This document shows, in pieces, positions 1-5,194 of a stretch of DNA of 6,747 bases. The number at the start of each line of letters is the position of its first letter. The first letter of the stretch is position 1. A model generated the notes under the pieces. It saw only the letters and a program-made list of their open reading frames with translations. It was not told the origin of the DNA and made no database searches. The DNA lies in assembly GCA_002408105.1 (NCBI GenBank), contig DHQM01000020.1, forward strand, positions 18,103 through 24,849, given 5' to 3'. The translations under genes and the position numbers were made by a program. The DNA is from Gammaproteobacteria bacterium UBA5338. GTDB taxonomy: Bacteria > Pseudomonadota > Gammaproteobacteria > Pseudomonadales > UBA5862.

Positions 1-171
1 AGCGAGTCCCAGCGCCGCGAGATTCTCGAGCGCTGGATGCAGGACGCAGAAGAACTCGCAGTGGCCTCGGGCGAAGGCATGGAGTTGCGCGGCGACACCC
101 ACCCGGGCACCGACGAAGCGGCGTTGCTCGAAGCCGTCTCTGAGGCACTGCGGGCACTGGACAACCGCTGA
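1..171 (+). CDS. C-terminal end of an unrecognised protein (5' end outside window)
   Basis: The frame is open from base 1 to a TGA at 169-171 and gives 56 residues. The segment is rich in Glu, Ala, Leu and Arg. It begins with a probable amphipathic helix (SQRREILERWMQDAEELAVA), continues through a Gly/Asp/His/Pro-containing linker, and ends in a second helix (EAALLEAVSEALRALDNR-like). No cysteine, membrane segment or catalytic motif is visible. Codon use is GC-rich like the neighbours, so I take it as a real gene rather than a chance frame. It converges on the hexR-like gene with only 28 bases between the two stop codons. I do not recognise the family from this fragment; a small helical conserved hypothetical protein is the most that can be said. 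Confidence 0.6.
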   Translation, partial: SESQRREILERWMQDAEELAVASGEGMELRGDTHPGTDEAALLEAVSEALRALDNR

Positions 172-172
172 C

Positions 173-205
173 GGTTGCCCCGCCAGCCTGCACCGAGGGC
201 TAACC
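173..205. terminator. Imperfect stem-loop at a convergent gene junction
   Basis: GGTTGCCC (173-180) can pair with GGGC-T-AACC (197-205) with one bulged T and a 16-base loop, in the 28-base gap between two convergent stop codons; the right arm overlaps the hexR stop codon. The position suits a two-way terminator. No T-run follows on either strand, and the loop is long, so this is a weak call. Confidence 0.2.
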
Positions 206-1108
206 TGAGTCGTTCGAGTCTCTTCGGGGCGCGGGGCGGGGGGCGTTGTCCGTTGCGGGTTGCGGTTCACGCAACTGCTCCAGGCTGTCGCGCAGCGTCG
301 CCAGGTGCTCGGTGAGTGCCGGGCCGCGGCTTGCAGCCACGCCCGTTGCCAGCACGTCGATCACCACCAGGTGCGCAATCCGGGAGGTGAGGGGCGTGTA
401 CATGTCATTGTGCTGGGAGGCATTGATGTGAATCGCCACAGTTGCCACTTCAGCCAGCGGTGAGCGCGATGGCGCGATTGCGATCACCGAAGTCCCGGCA
501 TTCAGTGCCAGGCGCACCGAATGCAGCAGGGCCTGGGTGCGGCCGGTTTGCGAGATGGCAACCACCACATCGCCGGGGTCCAGGGACTGGGCCGACATGT
601 GCTGAATGTGGGGGTCGGAATAGGCGGTGCTTGCCACCCGCAGGCGGAAGAATTTGTCCTGGGCGTCGGCTGCCACTGCGCCTGAGGCGCCGAACCCATA
701 AAACTCGATCCGCCGGGCCGCGGCCAACAACAGGATGGCTTGCTCCAGCGCGGAAGGATCGATTTCATCGCGCAGGGTGATCAGTGCACCGATGGTGGCA
801 TCGAAGACTTTTTGGCTGAGCCGGGCTGTGGTGTCATCAGCGGCGGCTTCGAAACGCCCGAAGCGGGCGTCGGTGGCGATGTGGCGGGCCAGGCGCAGTT
901 TGAAATCCTGGAACCCGCTGCAGCCGATCGCGCGGCAGAAGCGGATCACCGTGGGTTCGCTGACGTGGGCCTCCTGCGCCAGGTCCACGATGCGCATGTG
1001 CACAATGTCCTTGGGGTTGGCGAGCACATAGGCAGCCACTTTCTGCTCCGATTTGCGCAGCCGGTTCTGCACGTCCTGAATGGCGCTCAGCAGGTTTTGG
1101 AGTTGCAT
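200..1108 (-). CDS. hexR: RpiR-family transcriptional regulator, HexR type (HTH plus SIS domain)
   Basis: This 302-residue protein matches HexR closely (E. coli HexR is about 289 residues). Residues about 1-78 form the RpiR helix-turn-helix domain; the recognition region is VSEPTVIRFCRAIGCSGFQDFK (49-70), close to the E. coli VSEPTVNRFCR sequence. Residues about 125-265 form the SIS sugar-phosphate domain, with FYGFGAS (136-142) and ISQTGRT (185-191) as the phosphosugar-binding loops. In HexR the ligand is 2-keto-3-deoxy-6-phosphogluconate, which releases repression of glucose and Entner-Doudoroff genes. The last 22 residues are a Pro/Arg/Asp-rich tail beyond the SIS core. The frame stays open much further upstream, but homology begins at MQLQNLL, and the next upstream ATG lies inside the likely -10 element, so I place the start at 1108. 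No good Shine-Dalgarno precedes it. The usual partners zwf, pgl and eda are not visible here; the gene is divergent from uvrD. Confidence 0.85.
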   Translation of the reverse strand: MQLQNLLSAIQDVQNRLRKSEQKVAAYVLANPKDIVHMRIVDLAQEAHVSEPTVIRFCRAIGCSGFQDFKLRLARHIATDARFGRFEAAADDTTARLSQKVFDATIGALITLRDEIDPSALEQAILLLAAARRIEFYGFGASGAVAADAQDKFFRLRVASTAYSDPHIQHMSAQSLDPGDVVVAISQTGRTQALLHSVRLALNAGTSVIAIAPSRSPLAEVATVAIHINASQHNDMYTPLTSRIAHLVVIDVLATGVAASRGPALTEHLATLRDSLEQLREPQPATDNAPRPAPRRDSNDSG

Positions 1109-1148
1109 GGACAGCGGTTGGTGGCGGCCGGCGGGACCCTTTGCCGGC

Positions 1149-1157
1149 ATCATAGCA
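1149..1157 (-). promoter_or_regulatory. Predicted extended -10 promoter of hexR
   Basis: Read on the minus strand, the bases are TGCTATGAT: a TG-N extension plus a -10 hexamer one mismatch from TATAAT. Transcription would start near 1142 and give a leader of roughly 34 bases before the hexR ATG at 1108. No convincing -35 hexamer lies 16-18 bases upstream; extended -10 promoters often do without one. This also argues against a hexR start further upstream, since an ATG there overlaps the -10. Confidence 0.55.
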
Positions 1158-1160
1158 CCT

Positions 1161-1178
1161 GCCGTGCGGCCCCACGGC
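1161..1178. promoter_or_regulatory. Inverted repeat between divergent promoters, candidate operator
   Basis: GCCGTG (1161-1166) and CACGGC (1173-1178) are a perfect 6-bp inverted repeat separated by CGGCCC. It lies in the expected -35 zones of both the hexR and the uvrD promoters, so a protein bound here could affect both. It does not resemble the AT-rich HexR operator (TGTAATTNNATTACA-like) of enteric and Pseudomonas species, so the binder is unknown. Confidence 0.35.
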
Positions 1179-1181
1179 GGC

Positions 1182-1190
1182 TGGTATAAT
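1182..1190 (+). promoter_or_regulatory. Predicted extended -10 promoter of uvrD
   Basis: TGGTATAAT is a perfect TATAAT with the TG-N extension. The hexamer ends at 1190. The usual 6-8 base spacing puts the transcription start at or next to 1197, the A of the uvrD start codon. No consensus -35 is seen at 1162-1167 (CCGTGC). No LexA-type CTG-N10-CAG box is apparent, unlike the SOS-controlled uvrD of E. coli. Confidence 0.65.
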
Positions 1191-1196
1191 CGCGCG

Positions 1197-3371
1197 ATGG
1201 ATGTGTCGCGGATACTGAGTGGCCTCAACGAGGCCCAGCGCGAAGCGGTGGCCGCGCCGCTTGGCAACCAGTTGGTGTTGGCCGGGGCCGGCAGCGGCAA
1301 GACCCGGGTGTTGGTGCATCGAATCGCTTGGTTGATCCACACTGAGCAGCTCTCCCCGCAGAGTATTCTCGCGGTCACCTTCACCAACAAAGCGGCCCGA
1401 GAGATGCGGGAGCGCATCGAGTCCCTGCTGGGCATCTCCACCCGCCACCTCTGGGTGGGCACCTTCCATGGCATTGCACACCGCTTGCTCCGCACGCACT
1501 GGCATGCTGCCGGGTTGCCGCAGGCCTTCAATGTTCTGGATGCCGACGACCAGTTGCGCCTGGTCAAGCGCGTCCACTCCGAACTGAATCTGGATGAAGA
1601 GCGTTGGCCCGCAAAGCAGACCCGCTGGTTCATCAACGCACAGAAGGACGAGGGCCGGCGGCCAGAGCACATTGAAGCGGCCGGCGACCTCTTCCTAACC
1701 ACCATGGTCGAGGTGTACCGGGCCTACGAAGCGGCCTGCGCACGCACTGGGCTGGTCGACTTCGCCGAGCTTCTGTTGCGCTCGCATGAGCTGTGGCTGC
1801 GCCATCCCGACCTGCTGCATCACTACCAAGGGCGGTTCCGACACCTGTTGGTCGATGAGTTCCAGGATACCAACGCCGTACAGTACGCTTGGCTTCGGGT
1901 ATTGGCCGGTGAGGTGCTCAGCGTGACCGCCGTGGGCGACGACGACCAGTCGATTTACGGTTGGCGCGGCGCTCGCATTGAGAACATCCACCGCTACTGT
2001 GATGACTTCGCACAGGTGCAGACGGTCAGATTGGAGCAAAACTACCGCTCCACCGGCACGATTTTGGGCGCGGCCAACGCATTGATTGCCCGCAACGCCG
2101 ACCGGCTTGGCAAGGAGTTGTGGACGGCCGGGGAGGAGGGCACGCCAATTTCCCTGTTTGCCGGCTTCAATGAACAGGACGAAGCCGGCTACGTGATCGA
2201 GCGGATCGAACACCACTTGAACCAGGGCTTTCAGCGCAGCGACATCGGTGTGCTCTACCGCTCCAATGCCCAATCCAGGGTGTTGGAGGAGGCACTTTTG
2301 CGTGCGGCGATTCCCTATCGAATCTACGGTGGCCAACGGTTCTACGAGCGGCTTGAGATTCGCAATGCCCTGGCCTACCTGCGCCTACTGGTGCACCGGC
2401 AGGACGACGCTGCGCTTGAGCGCGTCATCAATACACCGAGCCGGGGGGTGGGTGCCAAGACACTCGAATCCCTGCGTGAACGGGCCCGAGCCGATGGGGT
2501 GCCGCTGTGGGATGCCATGCACACCTGCGTCACATCAGGCGGGCTGCCGGCACGCGCGCGGAGCAGCCTGGCGGCGTTTATCGAGTTGATCGATGACCTG
2601 CAAGTGTCTGTTCAAGGGCTGCCCCTCGGCACCCTCGTGGATGTGGTATTGGAGCGCAGCGGCCTTTTGGCCCACCACGGTGCTGAAAAGGGTGAGAAGG
2701 GACAAGCCCGCATCGACAACCTGCGTGAACTGGTCAGTGCCAGCCGTCAGTTCGACACGCTCTTGTGGGCGGACGAAGAAATGCGTGCCGAGGTGGAAGG
2801 CTCCTCGCCGTTGGCGATGTTTCTGGACGTAGCAGCCCTCGAAGCCGGTGATGCACAGGCCCATGAAGACGAGGATTCGGTGCAACTGATGACCTTGCAT
2901 TCAGCGAAAGGGTTGGAGTTTCCTGTGGTGTTCCTTACCGGGGTCGAGGAAGGCCTGTTTCCCCACAAAATGTCGCTGGAGGAGCCAGGGCGCCTGGAGG
3001 AAGAGCGCCGCCTGTGCTACGTGGGCGTGACCCGCGCGATGCAACACCTGTACCTGACCTACGCCGAGATGCGCCGCCTGCACGGCAGCGACCATTTTCA
3101 TAAGATCTCCCGCTTCGTGCGTGAGATCCCGCCTGAGTTCATTCAGGAGGTGCGCATGAACCATGCAGTAGAGCGCCCGTTCACCGGAGCCGATTCCCTG
3201 GGGGGCGACGCGGTGTACCAGCTGGGACAGCGGGTGCGTCATGGCACCTTCGGTGAAGGGGTCATCCTCAACGCCGAGGGTGCCGGTAGGCAGGCCCGTG
3301 TTGAAGTGCAGTTCGACGCGGAAGGCAGCAAGTGGCTGGTGCTCGCCTACGCCAAGTTGCAGCCGATCTAG
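1197..3371 (+). CDS. uvrD: DNA helicase II UvrD (superfamily 1A, 3'-5')
   Basis: This 724-residue protein is nearly colinear with E. coli UvrD (720 residues), from MDVSRILSGLNEAQREAVAA onward. UvrD is an ATP-driven 3'-5' helicase that removes the incised strand in nucleotide excision repair and unwinds in MutHLS mismatch repair. Visible motifs are Walker A AGAGSGKT (29-36, K35), motif Ia AVTFTNKAA, motif II VDEFQDT (219-225, D220/E221), motif III VGDDDQSIYGWRGA (246-259, Q251), motif IV RLEQNYRST, motif V LMTLHSAKGLEF and motif VI YVGVTRAM (R613). Residues about 674-724, YQLGQRVRHGTFGEG onward, form the C-terminal Tudor-like domain that contacts RNA polymerase in UvrD/PcrA. I place the start at 1197 because the E. 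coli N-terminus aligns there and the frame upstream is promoter sequence. There is no Shine-Dalgarno. No key residue is missing. Confidence 0.97.
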   Translation: MDVSRILSGLNEAQREAVAAPLGNQLVLAGAGSGKTRVLVHRIAWLIHTEQLSPQSILAVTFTNKAAREMRERIESLLGISTRHLWVGTFHGIAHRLLRTHWHAAGLPQAFNVLDADDQLRLVKRVHSELNLDEERWPAKQTRWFINAQKDEGRRPEHIEAAGDLFLTTMVEVYRAYEAACARTGLVDFAELLLRSHELWLRHPDLLHHYQGRFRHLLVDEFQDTNAVQYAWLRVLAGEVLSVTAVGDDDQSIYGWRGARIENIHRYCDDFAQVQTVRLEQNYRSTGTILGAANALIARNADRLGKELWTAGEEGTPISLFAGFNEQDEAGYVIERIEHHLNQGFQRSDIGVLYRSNAQSRVLEEALLRAAIPYRIYGGQRFYERLEIRNALAYLRLLVHRQDDAALERVINTPSRGVGAKTLESLRERARADGVPLWDAMHTCVTSGGLPARARSSLAAFIELIDDLQVSVQGLPLGTLVDVVLERSGLLAHHGAEKGEKGQARIDNLRELVSASRQFDTLLWADEEMRAEVEGSSPLAMFLDVAALEAGDAQAHEDEDSVQLMTLHSAKGLEFPVVFLTGVEEGLFPHKMSLEEPGRLEEERRLCYVGVTRAMQHLYLTYAEMRRLHGSDHFHKISRFVREIPPEFIQEVRMNHAVERPFTGADSLGGDAVYQLGQRVRHGTFGEGVILNAEGAGRQARVEVQFDAEGSKWLVLAYAKLQPI

Positions 3372-3414
3372 CGGCGTGGCGCTGTGCCCGCCTTTCCACC
3401 CGTACGCAATAACA

Positions 3415-3430
3415 AGAAAAGGTCTTTTCT
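3415..3430 (+). promoter_or_regulatory. Palindrome containing the takP ribosome binding site
   Basis: AGAAAAG (3415-3421) and CTTTTCT (3424-3430) are a perfect 7-bp inverted repeat around GT, ending on the base before the ATG at 3431. The only Shine-Dalgarno-like bases, AAAAGG (3417-3422), sit in the left arm and centre, about 8 bases from the start codon. As RNA the arms could pair with a 4-base loop and hide the site; as DNA the repeat could be an operator. The 59-base gap after uvrD shows no terminator. Confidence 0.4.
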
Positions 3431-4543
3431 ATGTCCATCCCGTATCGCAGATTCCGGTCTCTGCTTCTGGCGCTGGCCGCTGCACTGTTGGTCGCTTGCG
3501 GCGAAACCGAGACCGGAGAGTCCACCGAGCCCTTGGCCAGTGCGAAGACCTACCGGTGGAAGCTGGTCACCTCCTGGCCGAAGAACTTTCCGGGCCTTGG
3601 AACCGCACCTGAGCGCTTTGCCGAGCAAGTGGATGCGATGAGCGGTGGGCGCCTCAAGATCAAGGTGTACGGGGCGGGCGAGCTGGTGCCGGCCCTTGAA
3701 GTTTTCGATGCGGTCTCGCGCGGTACGGCAGAAATGGGCCACAGCGGCGCCTACTACTGGAAGGGAAAGGTACCCGCCGCTCAGTTTTTTTCGGCGGTGC
3801 CCTTTGGTCTCAACGCGCAGGAGATGAATGGCTGGATTCACGAGGGGGGCGGGCTCGAGCTCTGGCGTGAGCTGTACGCTCCCTTTGGGGTCATTCCATT
3901 CGCGGGCGGCAACAGCGGCGTACAGATGGCCGGCTGGTTCAACCGCGAAATTCTCGCTGTCGAAGACCTGAAAGGGCTGAAAATGCGCATTCCAGGGCTT
4001 GGTGGCGAAGTGATGGAGCGCCTGGGGGTCATTTCTGTGACCCTGGCCGGCGGTGAGATTTTTACTGCACTGCAGACCGGGGCCATCGACGCCACCGAGT
4101 GGGTGGGCCCATACAACGACTTGGCCTTTGGCCTCAACCGAGTCGGCAAATACTACTATTATCCGGGGTGGCACGAGCCGGGCACAACCCTCGAGCTGCT
4201 GGCCAACCAGGCGGCGTTCGAGTCGCTGCCGAGCGATCTGCAAGCGATCGTCGAGAACGCCGCCCGCGCCGTCAACCAGTCGATGCTGGACGAATACACC
4301 GCGCGCAACAACGCCGCCTTGCAGGAACTGGTGCAGGTCCATGGGGTACAACTGCGCCAGTTTCCAGAAGCGGTCCTTGCCCGCATCCGTGCGGTCTCTG
4401 CGCAGGTGGTCGAGGAGCTCGGCGCCAGCAGCCCAGAGGCGCAGCGGGTATACGACAGCTACCAGGCATTTCGTGAACAGGCAACTGCCTACCACGCGAT
4501 TTCCGAGCAAGCCTATATCAACGCCCGGCACCCTGTGGATTGA
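3431..4543 (+). CDS. TRAP transporter solute-binding lipoprotein, DctP family, TakP (2-oxoacid) type
   Basis: A 370-residue periplasmic binding protein for a TRAP (Na+-coupled secondary) transporter. Residues 1-22 are a lipoprotein signal (RRFRS, then LLLALAAALLVA) with lipobox LVAC; C23 should be lipidated. After a short polar linker, the mature domain starts at YRWKLVTSWPKNFPG (about 41) and follows the TakP-type pattern: GELVPALEVFDAVSRGTAEMGHS, GKVPAAQFFSAVPFGL, LKMRIPGLGGEV (R186) and GAIDATEWVGPYNDL (E223, W224), then YYYYPGWHEPG. In the DctP family the conserved Arg binds the substrate carboxylate; in TakP the Glu-Trp region helps bind the metal and the 2-oxoacid, so pyruvate or a related 2-oxoacid is the likely ligand. 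The start is set by the signal peptide. It may be read through from uvrD. The DctQ and DctM membrane subunits do not follow; the next gene is unrelated. Confidence 0.9.
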   Translation: MSIPYRRFRSLLLALAAALLVACGETETGESTEPLASAKTYRWKLVTSWPKNFPGLGTAPERFAEQVDAMSGGRLKIKVYGAGELVPALEVFDAVSRGTAEMGHSGAYYWKGKVPAAQFFSAVPFGLNAQEMNGWIHEGGGLELWRELYAPFGVIPFAGGNSGVQMAGWFNREILAVEDLKGLKMRIPGLGGEVMERLGVISVTLAGGEIFTALQTGAIDATEWVGPYNDLAFGLNRVGKYYYYPGWHEPGTTLELLANQAAFESLPSDLQAIVENAARAVNQSMLDEYTARNNAALQELVQVHGVQLRQFPEAVLARIRAVSAQVVEELGASSPEAQRVYDSYQAFREQATAYHAISEQAYINARHPVD

Positions 4544-4587
4544 ACGGAACCGCCGGGTGGTTGTCTGATCCCTCGCGATTGCGCAAA

Positions 4588-4614
4588 CTGGACCCTGGAC
4601 CCAAACGGGTCCAG
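4588..4614 (+). repeat. Hairpin with duplicated left arm in the takP-DUF3015 gap
   Basis: CTGGACC occurs twice in tandem (4588-4594 and 4595-4601), followed by AAAC and GGGTCCAG (4607-4614). The nearer copy plus C4602 pairs perfectly over 8 bp with a 4-base AAAC loop; the farther copy (4588-4595) can pair with the same right arm. No T-run follows, so it is not a standard intrinsic terminator. It could protect the takP mRNA 3' end, act as a factor-assisted terminator, or form a protein site. The rest of the 124-base gap holds a smaller hairpin and the next ribosome site. Confidence 0.5.
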
Positions 4615-4625
4615 ACCTGGGCAGG

Positions 4626-4640
4626 GGCCGCACCGCGGCT
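4626..4640 (+). other. Small GC stem-loop upstream of the DUF3015 gene
   Basis: GCCGC (4627-4631) pairs with GCGGC (4635-4639) over an ACC loop, with a possible extra G-T pair at 4626/4640. It lies 12 bases after the larger hairpin and about 15 bases before the ribosome binding site. With its short loop it could fold, but no function is evident. Confidence 0.25.
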
Positions 4641-4654
4641 CCGCATGGATTCTT

Positions 4655-4660
4655 AGGAGA
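4655..4660 (+). promoter_or_regulatory. Strong Shine-Dalgarno of the DUF3015 gene
   Basis: AGGAGA ends 7 bases before the ATG at 4668. It is the only strong canonical ribosome site in the window and fixes the start of the DUF3015 gene. It suggests efficient translation, in contrast to hexR, uvrD and the Lnb_N gene, which lack one. Confidence 0.8.
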
Positions 4661-4667
4661 ATTAGGT

Positions 4668-5144
4668 ATGAAAAAGGCTCTGATTGGCGCAGCGATGCTG
4701 AGTGTTTCTTCTGCGAGCTTCGCGGTGGCGCCGGGCGGTCCTGGTTGTGGTTGGGGCAACATGCTGTTCGAAGGAAAGTCCGGTATGGGGTATCACCTTC
4801 TTGCCACGATTGTGAACGGTACCTCTGGCAACGCCACCTTCGGCATGACGAGCGGGACCAATGGCTGTGACGTCGATGGAGAGCTCACCTACGCTGGAGA
4901 AAACATGATCGGCGCAGTCATGGACGAGTTCTCCGAAGACGTCGCCCGTGGCGAAGGCGAGGCGCTCGATGCCGTTGCCGTCACCCTGAATGTTGCCCCG
5001 CAGGACCGCCCACACTTCGCCGCGGTGATGCACCAACACTTCGCTCAGCTGTTTCCCAGTGCTGAAGTGACAGCCGCTGAAGTGACCACTCAGGTTCTGG
5101 CCATCATGCAAGCCGATGCACGCTTGGCACAGTATGTGAGCTGA
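4668..5144 (+). CDS. DUF3015 family secreted protein of unknown function
   Basis: This 158-residue protein has a Sec signal peptide: MKK, then the hydrophobic stretch ALIGAAMLSVSSASFA. Cleavage probably follows A19 (S-F-A) or A21, leaving a mature protein of about 138 residues. The mature start PGGPGCGWGNMLFEGKSG and the segment NGTSGNATFGMTSGTNGC are the hallmarks of DUF3015 proteins, common in Gammaproteobacteria. C27 and C67 are the only mature cysteines and may form a disulfide in the periplasm. The second half (FSEDVARGEGEALDAVAVTLNV onward) looks helical, with HFAAVMHQHFAQLFPS conserved in character. No enzyme motif is visible and no lipobox is present. It has its own strong ribosome site and is closed by an intrinsic terminator, beyond which a DUF4105/Lnb_N gene follows at once. 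The family has no established function that I know of, so I assign none. Confidence 0.88.
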   Translation: MKKALIGAAMLSVSSASFAVAPGGPGCGWGNMLFEGKSGMGYHLLATIVNGTSGNATFGMTSGTNGCDVDGELTYAGENMIGAVMDEFSEDVARGEGEALDAVAVTLNVAPQDRPHFAAVMHQHFAQLFPSAEVTAAEVTTQVLAIMQADARLAQYVS

Positions 5145-5164
5145 CCGCGTCGCGGTTTGAGGTT

Positions 5165-5194
5165 AAAGGCCCCGCCACGCGCGGGGCCTTTTTT
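5165..5194 (+). terminator. Intrinsic terminator after the DUF3015 gene, abutting the next start codon
   Basis: GGCCCCGC (5168-5175) pairs perfectly with GCGGGGCC (5181-5188) over a CACGC loop. Three flanking A's (5165-5167) can pair with T's, and a run of six T's spans 5189-5194. This is a textbook rho-independent terminator. The T-run ends exactly where the ATG of the Lnb_N gene begins (5195). Confidence 0.92.

Noticed and set aside
740..1189. Plus-strand frame of 149 residues opposite hexR
   Set aside because: It lies antisense to conserved HexR sequence and has no motif; GC-rich codon structure explains the opening.
1109..1196. LexA (SOS) box or classical HexR operator near uvrD
   Set aside because: I looked for CTG-N10-CAG and for the AT-rich TGTAAT-type palindrome on both strands and found neither. 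The only inverted repeat present is GC-rich.
1109..1705. A 199-residue upstream extension of the hexR frame on the minus strand
   Set aside because: It runs through the divergent promoter and antisense to uvrD. HexR homology begins at MQLQNLL, so the extension is only an open shadow frame in GC-rich DNA.
4544..4667. Intrinsic terminator for the TRAP binding protein gene
   Set aside because: The hairpin at 4595-4614 is strong but is followed by ACCTGGGCAGGGG, with no T-run, so I report it as a repeat/hairpin only.
3368..4762. A long minus-strand open frame (464 residues) opposite the TRAP binding protein
   Set aside because: It is the antisense shadow of takP, crosses the gap and the start of the DUF3015 gene, and shows no recognisable domain or ribosome site.
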